Source: Crocosphaera sp. UHCC 0190 (GTDB taxonomy: Bacteria > Cyanobacteriota > Cyanobacteriia > Cyanobacteriales > Microcystaceae). From it: a DNA stretch of 64,000 bases. The DNA is taken from the NCBI RefSeq assembly GCF_034932065.1, contig NZ_JAYGHP010000017.1:1-64000 (forward strand). Reading direction: 5' to 3'. The notes under the pieces were generated by a model, which worked only from the letters and a program-made list of their open reading frames with translations, was not told where the DNA came from and made no database searches. Positions 7,905-16,192 of the stretch are shown here, in pieces. Every line of letters starts with the position of its first letter. Within the stretch, counting starts at the first letter, position 1. A program made the position numbers and the translations under genes.

Positions 7905-8218
7905 AACTTATTCTCTAAATCTCTCACTTGACGTTCTAAACGGTCAATACGTCCCCTTAATTCATCCATTTCTGACTGACGAGGTACGCCTAAATCTTGT
8001 AACATATTGCGGAGTTGACGTTCCATGTTACTCTCAAAGTTACCTTGTCCCGTTTTGATCTGTGTCATGAGATCATCCACAAAGTCTTGAGCTTGATCAG
8101 GATTAATTTTACCTTCTTTGACCCATTGTTCGCTGACTTCTTTTAATCTTTCTGCTACCAGTGACGTTGTTCCAATTCCCACTAGCAATAACTGTTTGAG
8201 CCAGTCATTATTGTCCAT
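7895..8218 (-). CDS. Phasin-family small coiled-coil protein
   Basis: A protein of about 107 residues starting MDNNDWLKQ at 8218, where AAGGAGAAGCC gives a good ribosome site; a longer frame begins at 8242. A short amphipathic segment ([16 protein letters not shown]) leads into a helical region and a C-terminal coiled coil ([20 protein letters not shown]). This is the layout of phasin-like proteins (polyhydroxyalkanoate granule associated regulator PhaF/PhaI type). No PHA synthase is nearby, so the granule link is family inference only. It overlaps the FKBP gene. Confidence 0.7.
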   Translation of the reverse strand: MDNNDWLKQLLLVGIGTTSLVAERLKEVSEQWVKEGKINPDQAQDFVDDLMTQIKTGQGNFESNMERQLRNMLQDLGVPRQSEMDELRGRIDRLERQVRDLENKLWR

Positions 8219-8303
8219 GGCTTCTCCTTGCCTCCCCAGCAAATTACAGGTGATGACACCTGTATTGATGACTTGACTATCTTATCGCAAGATATCATCA
8301 ACC

Positions 8304-8774
8304 ATGATTTATCTCACGGCAACTCAATTGCAGCAAATTCGTCTCCATGCTCAAACTACCTATCCCCAAGAGTGTTGTGGGTTACTTTTGGGAACCCTTG
8401 AAAATCAGCACAAATTTGTGTTAGAAGTGCGAGAAACTGAGAATAATTGGAGTTCTCAAACCGATGAAAGTTTACCTCATCTCCCAAGTTCTACTGGACA
8501 ACCGTTAAGTAAGAACAACCGTTTTAGTATTGCGCCAGAGATTCTTTTACAAGTACAAAAAGAAGTCCGCGATCGCCAAATTAATCTCATAGGAATTTAT
8601 CATTCTCATCCTGATTATCTGGCAATTCCTTCTGAGTTTGATCGCGTTATTGCTTGGCCAGAATATTCTTATTTGATTGTTTCTGTTGTTTTAGGAAAAG
8701 CCACTGAACTAAAAAGCTGGACAGTCAATGAGCATCAGCAGTTTCAATCAGAAATCATTAAATATGTTGCCTAA
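8304..8774 (+). CDS. JAMM/Mov34 metallopeptidase (M67 family)
   Basis: A 156-residue JAMM zinc peptidase. The conserved elements are all present: ECCGLLLG (near 23), then GIYHSHPDYLAIPSEFDR, which contains H-S-H-P with the following S and D of the H-x-H-x(n)-S-x-x-D motif. Family members remove C-terminal groups from ubiquitin-like sulfur carriers (for example Mec acting on CysO-cysteine in mycobacteria). The MoeB-rhodanese gene, the E1-like partner of such carriers, lies 2.2 kb downstream on the same strand; no ThiS/MoaD-like carrier is visible here. Confidence 0.85.
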   Translation: MIYLTATQLQQIRLHAQTTYPQECCGLLLGTLENQHKFVLEVRETENNWSSQTDESLPHLPSSTGQPLSKNNRFSIAPEILLQVQKEVRDRQINLIGIYHSHPDYLAIPSEFDRVIAWPEYSYLIVSVVLGKATELKSWTVNEHQQFQSEIIKYVA

Positions 8775-8826
8775 TTCCCATAGACTCTATACAATGTCAG
8801 TGATTGTTCTTTAACTGGATAAATTG

Positions 8827-9357
8827 ATGAAAAAGATCACAACATTTTTAGGGTTCTTTACTGGAACAACCTTGACTTTATTGATGGGTAATACAGCAGC
8901 ATCTGCGGCTTCCTTTAATTTGTCTTACACCACAGCAGGAGGGAGTATGTATACAGGAATGCTTGATGGTGATCTTCAATTAGATGAAAATACTATTAAT
9001 GTCACTTCTTTTATAATGAGTCAATTAAATGGAAGTTCTCTCCCTGAGACTCCTATTGTTCGTAGTAGTTCTGGTTCTTTAGGTTCTCTCGGAATTGTTT
9101 CTTTAAATGGTTCAATAATGAACTTAGGAGCTTGTACTAATACGACTTGTAACAGTGGAATTTTTATTGGTAATTTAGGATTTGAAGGTGGTGACTTATT
9201 TAGTGCAACTACCGCTTTTGGACCTAACTTTGAACCCTTTGAATCGAGTCGTTGGACGTTAACAGAAAAACCCCCTATACCTGAACCTTCTGTGACATTA
9301 GCATTAGTTAGTTTGGGTTTAGTTGCAGTTGCTAAGTCTTCTTTAAAGAAGCAATAA
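8827..9357 (+). CDS. PEP-CTERM exported protein
   Basis: A protein of about 176 residues with a signal peptide (MKKITTFLGFFTGTTLTLLM, ending ASA), a Ser/Gly/Asn-rich beta-type mature part, and a C-terminal sorting tail: PIPEPSVTLALVSLGLVAVAKSS then KKQ. The tail has the PEP-like motif, hydrophobic helix and basic end expected for exosortase processing. Function of the mature domain is unknown. ATG 8827 is preferred over the TTG just before it. A terminator follows the stop. No exosortase gene is in the window. Confidence 0.8.
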   Translation: MKKITTFLGFFTGTTLTLLMGNTAASAASFNLSYTTAGGSMYTGMLDGDLQLDENTINVTSFIMSQLNGSSLPETPIVRSSSGSLGSLGIVSLNGSIMNLGACTNTTCNSGIFIGNLGFEGGDLFSATTAFGPNFEPFESSRWTLTEKPPIPEPSVTLALVSLGLVAVAKSSLKKQ

Positions 9358-9388
9358 AAACATCAATAAAACAATATTTAAGTTTACT

Positions 9389-9416
9389 TCCCTCAGTGAT
9401 GGGGGATTTATTTTTT
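9389..9416 (+). terminator. Rho-independent terminator of the PEP-CTERM gene
   Basis: A 7-bp stem, TCCCTCA with TGGGGGA (one G-T wobble), closes a GTGA loop and is followed by TTTATTTTTT. It lies 31 bp beyond the PEP-CTERM stop and overlaps the end of the convergent transporter gene at 9408. Confidence 0.65.
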
Positions 9417-10796
9417 GTGATAAAGCTGTAATAAAATATCTTGGTGAACCTGTCGGGTAATAGGATAAAAGTAAGCTAAAACTAAACTAATTATTAATAA
9501 CAAGGTGGGTAAGGGGCCAATAATCATCCGAATGGCCCATAACGCTGTATCTGGTTGTTGTCCGGTACTTCCAGGAATATAACCAGCATTATCTAATAGT
9601 TTGCCAACCATAAATAAGGCTAAAGCGATGCCAATTTTTTGTAATTGTACCACTAAGGCAAAAAAGATTCCTTCTCGTCTTTCCCCTGTTTTTAATTGAT
9701 CTAAATCGACAACATCAGGTAACATTGACCAAGGAACAATATAAGCTGTTGCAATGCCAATTCCGGCCATAATAGCAATGACATACATTAAGATTACTTG
9801 CCCTGGTTGTAATAAAAATAAGCCAATTACTGCTATAATTGTGAAGGGAATACCCATTAAATAAATCGCTTTTTTTCCTAGACGATGGCTGAGAAAATTC
9901 CACACAATCATCATCATTAATGCTGTTCCTTGAACCGTAATTGCCATGCGGGTAAAATGTTCCTCTGTTAACTGCATACAATTAATCACAAAATAGGGCA
10001 AAATTGCCGCAATTGTTTGAACACTTAACCAAGAACAAAGATAAATTGCCATCACACATAAAAAAGGAAAATTTGTCAAGATTACTCGTAATTTTTGCCA
10101 AAGAGATAAGGGTGATGATTGAGGGTGATTACCTGGTTCTCTTTGTACATAATGATACCTTTTGTAAGTTCCCCAAACACTTATATAAATAGCAATTACG
10201 GCAATAATTCCTGCTAATAATCCTAAAATTAAATATTGTTGTTGTTTATTATCAACCCAGAAAAAAATTAGTTCAGCTAAAATCAAAGAAAAAATACTCC
10301 CCCCAATACTAAAAGCAGAGCGAAAACTAATTAAATTAGTCCGTTCATCATAATCTTGAGTGAGTTCAGCAGATAAGGCACTATAAGGAAGGAGAACTGC
10401 TGTAAATGCAGCATAAAAAATTAAAGCAATGATGGTATAATAAACCATGAGCAATGTTTGATTATTAGTTGGGGGAACTGTCCACAACAAAAAACAACTT
10501 AACCCCAAAGGAACTGCACCCAAAATCATCCAAGGATAGCGTCTACCAAAACGAGAACGAGTATGATCGCTTAACCAACCAATTAACGGATCATTAATAG
10601 CATCCCAAATTTTTCCCACCATGACAATAAGTCCTGCTAAACTGGGATTTAATCCGACAACATCCGTCAAAAAAAAGAGAAAAAAGAAAACTAAAATATT
10701 ACTGGGTAGAGAACCACTTAACTCTCCGATACCATAAGCTAACTTTGTTGAAAATTTTAGTTTTGCTTGGCATTCAAAGCTTTGAGAAGATGACAT
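9408..10796 (-). CDS. GPH-family sugar:cation symporter (MFS)
   Basis: A 462-residue, 12-helix major facilitator protein of the glycoside-pentoside-hexuronide (GPH) group, like MelB. The diagnostic loop WDAINDPLIGWLSDHTRS followed by FGRRYPWMILGA is present near 68-98, with the Asp residues that bind the coupling cation in MelB. IPWSMLPDVVD-like helix 10 signature appears as YIVPWSMLPDVVDLD near 355. It probably imports an unidentified sugar or glycoside with Na+ or H+ at the plasma membrane. It is transcribed toward the PEP-CTERM gene and stands alone. Confidence 0.85.
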   Translation of the reverse strand: MSSSQSFECQAKLKFSTKLAYGIGELSGSLPSNILVFFFLFFLTDVVGLNPSLAGLIVMVGKIWDAINDPLIGWLSDHTRSRFGRRYPWMILGAVPLGLSCFLLWTVPPTNNQTLLMVYYTIIALIFYAAFTAVLLPYSALSAELTQDYDERTNLISFRSAFSIGGSIFSLILAELIFFWVDNKQQQYLILGLLAGIIAVIAIYISVWGTYKRYHYVQREPGNHPQSSPLSLWQKLRVILTNFPFLCVMAIYLCSWLSVQTIAAILPYFVINCMQLTEEHFTRMAITVQGTALMMMIVWNFLSHRLGKKAIYLMGIPFTIIAVIGLFLLQPGQVILMYVIAIMAGIGIATAYIVPWSMLPDVVDLDQLKTGERREGIFFALVVQLQKIGIALALFMVGKLLDNAGYIPGSTGQQPDTALWAIRMIIGPLPTLLLIISLVLAYFYPITRQVHQDILLQLYHKK

Positions 10797-10935
10797 TTTT
10801 AATCTTTAAATAGTATTAAGTTTTGAGTGAATCGTAACCTTCAAAATCGCTCTATCATAGGAAATCGAAAGACATAATTAAGCAAAGGTTAATTAAAATT
10901 AACAGAATCAGGGTAAATAAACAGTCAAATAAATC

Positions 10936-10944
10936 TGCTACAAT
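10936..10944 (+). promoter_or_regulatory. Candidate extended -10 promoter for moeB
   Basis: TGCTACAAT matches an extended -10 element (TG-N-TANNNT), 53 bp upstream of the moeB ATG. No good -35 hexamer is seen at the normal spacing, which fits an extended -10 promoter. It is a sequence match only. Confidence 0.4.
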
Positions 10945-10997
10945 AAATAGTCCACGCCCCTCAAAAATCGTGCGTTTACTTAGGTAAAACAACACCT

Positions 10998-12170
10998 ATG
11001 CTAAATCCTAATTTGGAAACCATCGAACTCAATAGAGAGGAATTCCAAAGATACTCTCGTCACATTATTTTGCCAGAAGTGGGGCTAGACGGTCAAAAAC
11101 GCCTAAAAGCGGCCAGTGTTCTCTGTATTGGTACCGGAGGCCTCGGCTCACCCCTTCTACTGTACCTAACCGCCGCCGGAATTGGACGCATTGGCATTGT
11201 GGACTTTGACATTGTTGATAGTTCCAATTTACAGCGTCAGATCATTCATGGGACTTCCTGGGTAGGAAAACCGAAGATTGAGTCAGCTAAAGACCGAATT
11301 TTAGAGATAAATCCCTACTGTCAAGTAGATTTGTACGAAACTCGTATTTCTTCCGAAAATGCCCTAGAGATCATGAAACCCTATGACGTGATCATTGACG
11401 GGACAGATAATTTCCCCACCCGGTATCTTACCAATGATGCTTGTGTGTTGTTGAATAAACCCAACGTTTACGGGTCAATTTTCCGATTTGAAGGCCAAGC
11501 AACCGTCTTTAACTATCAAGGTGGCCCCAACTACCGTGACTTATATCCCGAACCCCCACCACCCGGAATGGTTCCCTCCTGTGCAGAAGGAGGTGTCTTA
11601 GGGGTGCTTCCTGGTATCATTGGCACCATTCAAGCCACGGAAACCATTAAAATCATTCTGGGGGCAAAAAATACCCTTAGCGGGCGTTTATTGCTCTATA
11701 ATGCCTGGGATATGGTGTTTCGGGAATTGAAGTTACGGCCCAACCCTGAACGGCCAGTAATTGATAAATTGATTGATTATGAGCAATTTTGCGGCATTCC
11801 CCAAGCACAAGCAGCAGAAGCACAGGAAAAGTCTGCTATTCCCGAAATTACCGTTAAGGACTTGAAGGAATTAATGGATCATGGAGCCGATGCTTTTGTA
11901 CTAATTGATGTTCGCAATGTCAATGAGTACGAAATTGCCCGCATTCCTGGTTCTGTGTTAGTTCCCTTACCAGACATTGAAGATGGGTCTGGCATTGAAA
12001 AAGTGCGAGAATTAGCCAAGGAACATCGTGTCATTGCCCATTGTAAGATGGGAGGGCGATCGGCCAAAGCTTTAGGCATTCTTAAAACTGCTGGCATTGA
12101 AGGAACTAATGTCAAAGGAGGTATTACCGCTTGGAGTCAAGAAATTGATCCCAATGTGCCTCAATATTAA
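10998..12170 (+). CDS. moeB: MoeB-rhodanese fusion: sulfur-carrier adenylyltransferase
   Basis: A 390-residue E1-like enzyme that adenylates the C-terminus of ThiS/MoaD-type carriers, fused to a sulfur-donating rhodanese domain. N-terminal ThiF domain: ATP loop GTGGLGSP (45-52), VDFDIVDSSNLQRQ and the catalytic region VPSCAEGGVLGVLPG. C-terminal rhodanese domain (about 280-388) with active-site loop HCKMGGRS. The two CxxC zinc pairs of E. coli MoeB are absent (NYRDLYP replaces the CYRC segment), as in MoeZ-like relatives. A strong terminator follows. It serves molybdopterin and possibly thiamine or cysteine sulfur transfer. Confidence 0.92.
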   Translation: MLNPNLETIELNREEFQRYSRHIILPEVGLDGQKRLKAASVLCIGTGGLGSPLLLYLTAAGIGRIGIVDFDIVDSSNLQRQIIHGTSWVGKPKIESAKDRILEINPYCQVDLYETRISSENALEIMKPYDVIIDGTDNFPTRYLTNDACVLLNKPNVYGSIFRFEGQATVFNYQGGPNYRDLYPEPPPPGMVPSCAEGGVLGVLPGIIGTIQATETIKIILGAKNTLSGRLLLYNAWDMVFRELKLRPNPERPVIDKLIDYEQFCGIPQAQAAEAQEKSAIPEITVKDLKELMDHGADAFVLIDVRNVNEYEIARIPGSVLVPLPDIEDGSGIEKVRELAKEHRVIAHCKMGGRSAKALGILKTAGIEGTNVKGGITAWSQEIDPNVPQY

Positions 12171-12178
12171 GGTTAGCT

Positions 12179-12214
12179 AGTCCACTTTTCCCTAGTAGAA
12201 AAGTGGACTTTTTT
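12179..12214 (+). terminator. Strong Rho-independent terminator of moeB
   Basis: An 11-bp perfect stem (AGTCCACTTTT and its complement, 12179-12189 and 12199-12209) with a 9-base loop runs into six T residues. It starts 9 bp after the moeB stop codon. Confidence 0.9.
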
Positions 12215-12300
12215 ACTCAATCTGTTGATATTTATAAAGTTTAACAATCTGTCAACCTTGTTCTTGGCTGACTTACAGAATTTTACCGATTTGAAAGCAA

Positions 12301-12341
12301 TCCCATTCTCAAAATCCTCTTTTAGAATGGGATGAGGAGGG
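12301..12341 (+). promoter_or_regulatory. Leader hairpin directly abutting the ribosome site
   Basis: TCCCATTCT (12301-12309) pairs perfectly with AGAATGGGA (12324-12332), and the Shine-Dalgarno sequence GAGGAGGG (12334-12341) begins right after the stem. The start codon is at 12350. The stem could position or occlude the ribosome site; no riboswitch class is recognised. Confidence 0.4.
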
Positions 12342-12349
12342 CAACCATT

Positions 12350-12790
12350 ATGAATACAATAACAAATTATCAAACCAAAATCAATACTCTTTGGGCAACT
12401 TTTCTCTTAGGAACTTTATTCCACACTCAACTAGGTTTAATGCCTCTGTTTCATGGACAAGACATTGCCCATTCTCATGATACCAGTGATATTAGTTGGG
12501 TTTTATGGCTAATGTTAGGCTTTTTCCTTTTACCTATGTTTGCCATGATTGGGGCAGTTTTTACCCAGTCTAAACCGTTCCGTGTTGGGCATTTTTGGTT
12601 AACATTAATTTACTCTGTCCTAAATTTTAGTCATATTACGGCTGATTTATTTGTGACTCCTATTGCTTGGTTTCAAATTACCTTAATGGCCATTCTTTTC
12701 TGCATTGGATTATTACTCAATATTGTCTCTTTCCAATGGATGAGATATTACCCAAACCGTAGACGTTTAGAAGTGCAGGAAGTTATGTGA
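12350..12790 (+). CDS. Small integral membrane protein, cyanobacterial
   Basis: A protein of about 146 residues with four predicted membrane helices (about 15-35, 50-72, 82-104, 112-134) and a basic C-terminus. A histidine-rich stretch, FHGQDIAHSHD, lies in the first outer loop. The start at 12350 is chosen because GAGGAGGG sits 8 bp upstream; an in-frame ATG at 12332 lacks this. I do not recognise the family. The His-rich loop could bind metal, but this is speculation. The gene has its own hairpin leader and stands alone. Confidence 0.6.
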   Translation: MNTITNYQTKINTLWATFLLGTLFHTQLGLMPLFHGQDIAHSHDTSDISWVLWLMLGFFLLPMFAMIGAVFTQSKPFRVGHFWLTLIYSVLNFSHITADLFVTPIAWFQITLMAILFCIGLLLNIVSFQWMRYYPNRRRLEVQEVM

Positions 12791-12831
12791 TCTTGGTCTA
12801 TCAAATTTGCCAAATAATTTAAAAGTAGATT

Positions 12832-12945
12832 TGAACCCTAAAGGTTCAAACTAGACAAACAAAACCTGCCTTTGCAGGTTGATATTTGGGCTGTGTAGAC
12901 AGTCTTTATTTTATAGAATCAGGTTTTAACCGGTATACAATTATC
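12832..12945. repeat. Modular multi-hairpin dispersed repeat, copy C
   Basis: Modules in order: AACCCTAAAGGTTC, linker ACTAGACAAACAAAACC, hairpin AACCTGCCTTTGCAGGTT, a GGGCTGTGTAGACAGTC module and a TTTATTTTATAG linker leading to ATCAGGTTTTAACC. The sequence differs from copies A, B and D, but the stems still pair. It lies between convergent genes (12790 plus, 13023 minus). Confidence 0.55.
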
Positions 12946-12971
12946 AATCATGAAAATAACACTTCTCGAAA

Positions 12972-13005
12972 ATAAAAAAATAGGATAGATTCTCAACCCA
13001 TCCTA
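12972..13005 (-). terminator. Rho-independent terminator of the GH57 gene
   Basis: On the minus strand TAGGAT and ATCCTA (13000-13005 and 12981-12986) form the stem and are followed by seven T residues, about 20 bp after the GH57 stop codon. Confidence 0.6.
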
Positions 13006-13022
13006 CCAAAATAAAAGATCAC

Positions 13023-15272
13023 TTAAGGAATTTGTAAGGACACTAAATTATTTTCTGGTAAATAGCTACGAAACTTACCATGATCTGCAAACACAGCAAT
13101 TAAATGTAACCAAGCGTCCGGTTCCCGATGTAAGTCTGCCCAAGGAACAGCTAATTCTAAACATTGATTAAAGGCAACCTCTACCCGACTATTTTTAGGA
13201 TGCCATTCATGATTATGCCAAGCTTGTTGTAACCACACTGACTGGGTAATTAAATTAATGCCCACATGATGATGAAAATGATAATTTAAAGGAGCTTGAT
13301 CAGGCAAATCAGCAATAGGGGCAGGACTATTATAAACAGGAGAATCCGCATAGTACCAAAGCAAATGTAACTCATTGGGTAAATCTTTCCCTGGTTTAAC
13401 CCCAGTTTTCAAATCAAACCGCAGATAAAAATTGAGGTGATCTAACCCATAAAATAACCGTTGCACCGTACTTGCTTTGTGCATAGTTCCCATGGCCCCA
13501 CCAATTTCAATTCGTCCTGCTTTTTCCCAGTCCTGTTCATCCCCATAACCATCAATAATCGGTTGAATAAACCCTTGAGGACGACGATCTCCTTTGCGTC
13601 TATGATCCTCTAAGGGTTGATAAAATGAGGGGGGAACGGGTTCATTGAGACTATGATAAACTCCCCGTAAATGTTCCCGAAATAATTCATCAAACAGGGC
13701 ATCATCATTAGAAGAATGACCTTCCCCAAACCACCAAAACCAGTCCGAACCTTCTGCTGCATATAACGCTTCCCAAGCATTGGGGTTCGTTTCTTCTGTT
13801 GCTTCAGGATGTTTGGCCATCATCTTACGGGTTTCGGTAAGCAAGTCCCAAGCTTTATTTTTAACAGGATCACCGATCCAAGTGCTAAAGCTTCCATCTA
13901 CCCATGATCCACTATGTAACTTCTCCGCAGGAATCGTTTCTGTGGGAGGAAATCTGTCTAAAAATTCGGAAACTGTTACCAGTTTGATGTCTTGATCTTG
14001 ACTTAATCGTTTATATAACTCTCTTAAGAAGGGTAAACCATCATCTTGATAGTATTCCCAACAATTCTCTCCATCTAAGGCAATGGTAACTAACCAAGGT
14101 TCTTGTAGACTGGTTTCTTCTCCTTTCTGTTGTTCAATTAAAGAACGGGAAATAGCTTCTAAATGACCCGCTAAATCAGAAACGGCATGATGGACATCCA
14201 TTCCTCCATAGGTAAACCCAATTAAGTCCGATAAACGGTGATCCCTAAATACAATCGAAATATCACCATAGAGGGTTTCTAGGCGATAGGGACGATAAAT
14301 TAATTTGGGTTCGTAGACGTTTCCGGTTTCATCTCGATGGAAAAAGTGTTTCAAACTCCATCCTAATACCGCTTCATCGGAACAAATCCACTTAAATTTG
14401 GCTTGGGCAATATATGGCAAAATGGCAGGACTCACGGACTGTTCTGAGGGCCAAAGTCCCCTCGCTTCTCGACCAAAACGGTCAGAATACATCTCTCTCG
14501 ATTTCCGCAGGTGACGAGGGATGTCCTGGGGATACTGAAACCGTTTTTCGGGTAATTCCATCTGAGGAATAGCCACGAGTCCAGCATTAGTATCCGCGAG
14601 TAAGGGTAAAATAGGATGAGTATAGGGGGTTGTCGTTACCTCTAATTGCCCCGCATCCTGCATCTTTTTATGTTGGGGAATGATTTGACTGATAATCTCC
14701 CGATGTTTGGCAATGATTCGCTGGCGATCGCCGAGGGTAAAGCCTTTTCCTTGTTCAAACCAAGCGGCAATATCGGGATCTTTTTCCCGGAAAACAGGAT
14801 CGATCCACGCTAAATTATGCCACGCTAATAAGTCACTATAATCTCGATCTGTCCAGTTTTCTAAACACCATCTGATGCCTTTTTCTTGTCTTTGTTCATA
14901 CAGTTTGGCATAACGAGGATGGGGATCAATTAAAGTACGATGGTGGGCATCAAAGAAGTGTTTAATAATGCCTTGTTTTTGGGTCTGGGTAAGTTGTTCT
15001 TCTGGGGTTAGGGTCAAGGCCATATAAGGATCAATGGCTTTTCCTTGACTATAATCCTCTAGTTGCAAAATTAAGGACGGGACTAAATTTACAGTCTGAT
15101 GTAATTGGGGATATTCTTCTAAAACGAGAACCAGATCTAAGTAGTCTTTTACACCATGTAACCGCGCCCAAGGCATCCGATATTGTCCATTGGGATCGGC
15201 AATGGCTTCACGGGATTTATATAAGGGTTGGTGTTGATGCCAAATAAATGCAACGTATAGGGGATGGGCCAT
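13023..15272 (-). CDS. Glycoside hydrolase family 57 protein
   Basis: A 749-residue cytosolic GH57 enzyme (alpha-amylase/amylopullulanase/branching-type family). It opens with the family hallmark MAHPLYVAFIWHQHQPLY, and the catalytic-domain segments GLWPSEQSVSP, YGGMDVHHAVSD and VTIALDGENCWEYY follow (about 265-405). The C-terminal half (about 560-749) is a beta-rich accessory domain. GH57 enzymes retain configuration and act on alpha-glucans; glycogen trimming or branching is likely but the exact bond is not decidable. The gene is monocistronic, with its own terminator, and lies 20 kb from glycogen phosphorylase. Confidence 0.88.
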   Translation of the reverse strand: MAHPLYVAFIWHQHQPLYKSREAIADPNGQYRMPWARLHGVKDYLDLVLVLEEYPQLHQTVNLVPSLILQLEDYSQGKAIDPYMALTLTPEEQLTQTQKQGIIKHFFDAHHRTLIDPHPRYAKLYEQRQEKGIRWCLENWTDRDYSDLLAWHNLAWIDPVFREKDPDIAAWFEQGKGFTLGDRQRIIAKHREIISQIIPQHKKMQDAGQLEVTTTPYTHPILPLLADTNAGLVAIPQMELPEKRFQYPQDIPRHLRKSREMYSDRFGREARGLWPSEQSVSPAILPYIAQAKFKWICSDEAVLGWSLKHFFHRDETGNVYEPKLIYRPYRLETLYGDISIVFRDHRLSDLIGFTYGGMDVHHAVSDLAGHLEAISRSLIEQQKGEETSLQEPWLVTIALDGENCWEYYQDDGLPFLRELYKRLSQDQDIKLVTVSEFLDRFPPTETIPAEKLHSGSWVDGSFSTWIGDPVKNKAWDLLTETRKMMAKHPEATEETNPNAWEALYAAEGSDWFWWFGEGHSSNDDALFDELFREHLRGVYHSLNEPVPPSFYQPLEDHRRKGDRRPQGFIQPIIDGYGDEQDWEKAGRIEIGGAMGTMHKASTVQRLFYGLDHLNFYLRFDLKTGVKPGKDLPNELHLLWYYADSPVYNSPAPIADLPDQAPLNYHFHHHVGINLITQSVWLQQAWHNHEWHPKNSRVEVAFNQCLELAVPWADLHREPDAWLHLIAVFADHGKFRSYLPENNLVSLQIP

Positions 15273-15920
15273 TATTAATCTTTAATCTCTTTGCTGAGGT
15301 CACTTACCTATTTAGATTAACGCGAAATTTCCCCTTATTTGTCCTTTAGTCCTTACTTGTTCACATTTTCTGCTCCACCTGTATACATAAAATGTCTTTC
15401 GTGTCAAGCTCACTTTATAAAACTTGATAATCTAGTAAACAAATCTTCATAAGGCTGTCCGCTCACCCCCTAATAGTTAGGGATTATTTGTCAAGAATAC
15501 TTAACAAAACTTGAATTCACTGGGTTATTTGCTTGTTTTATGAAATTTGCCTATAAAGCAAGCCTATCATATCATAATAGCACTTAAGTGTTAAAATCGC
15601 CAAAATCTGATTATGGAGCAAATTTTGGCAAAATCCGGCAAAATAGATCAATGATTTAGTTTTGTAAAGTTTCTGGATTGATTAAAAAGAATGATTATTT
15701 TTTTTACATATATAAATTAAATTAATTAATAAAGGTAATTTATCAATCTTGTAGAGATTTGTCTAAGTTTAGAACTCAAAATATTTGGTTTTAAGTTCAG
15801 CATAAATAAATGGGTTATGCCTATAAAAGAAATCACACAAGGTCAGTAATTCTTGTTCTTGATAAACTCAGCAAAATGTTCAAAACTAAAGAAAGTTGAG
15901 TTCAATATTTCGAGTTTTTT
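15273..15920. other. 650-bp intergenic region with no confident gene
   Basis: AT-rich, between the divergent GH57 gene and the DUF104 gene. A HIP1-free stretch with scattered A/T runs. A short unframed stretch near 15818-15899 reads like broken coding sequence (MPIKEITQGQ in one frame, then ILVLDKLSKMFKTKES in another), possibly a decayed small gene. The promoters of both flanking genes must lie here; none is clear enough to mark. Confidence 0.35.
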
Positions 15921-16154
15921 ATGTTACAAAAAATCAAAGCTGTTTATTGGCAGGGAGCTTTTATTCCCACCGAATATTATGAACTTCCTGATGACACAAA
16001 AGTGGAAATCACGATTAATTTACCTCAAACTTGCTCAGCACGAAGTCTTAATTATGAAATGAGAAAGAAATTTCGTCAAGAGCTTTTACAGCGAATGAGA
16101 AGCAAATCAATTAGGGATTATAGACAAAGGTTTGTCAAGGATAAAGAATCTTAA
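15921..16154 (+). CDS. Orphan DUF104 (AF2212-like) antitoxin-type protein
   Basis: A 77-residue protein beginning MLQKIKAVYWQGAFIPTEYYELPDDTKVEI, which matches the DUF104 pattern (short beta-hairpin, K-A-x-Y-x-x-G-x-F-x-P, then L-P-x-x-T-x-V-x-I). The C-terminal half is a basic helix. DUF104 proteins are usually antitoxins paired with a PIN-domain (VapC) toxin. No PIN gene follows; the next gene encodes a 431-residue unrelated protein. It is either an orphan antitoxin or a stand-alone regulator. Confidence 0.65.
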   Translation: MLQKIKAVYWQGAFIPTEYYELPDDTKVEITINLPQTCSARSLNYEMRKKFRQELLQRMRSKSIRDYRQRFVKDKES

Positions 16155-16192
16155 TAACACAAGTAAAAAACGACAGGCAGTTGAAAAGTTAG

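Noticed and set aside
15853-16062. Plus-strand ORF of 69 codons overlapping the DUF104 gene
   Set aside because: Frame-shifted shadow of the DUF104 gene, whose protein matches a known family pattern.
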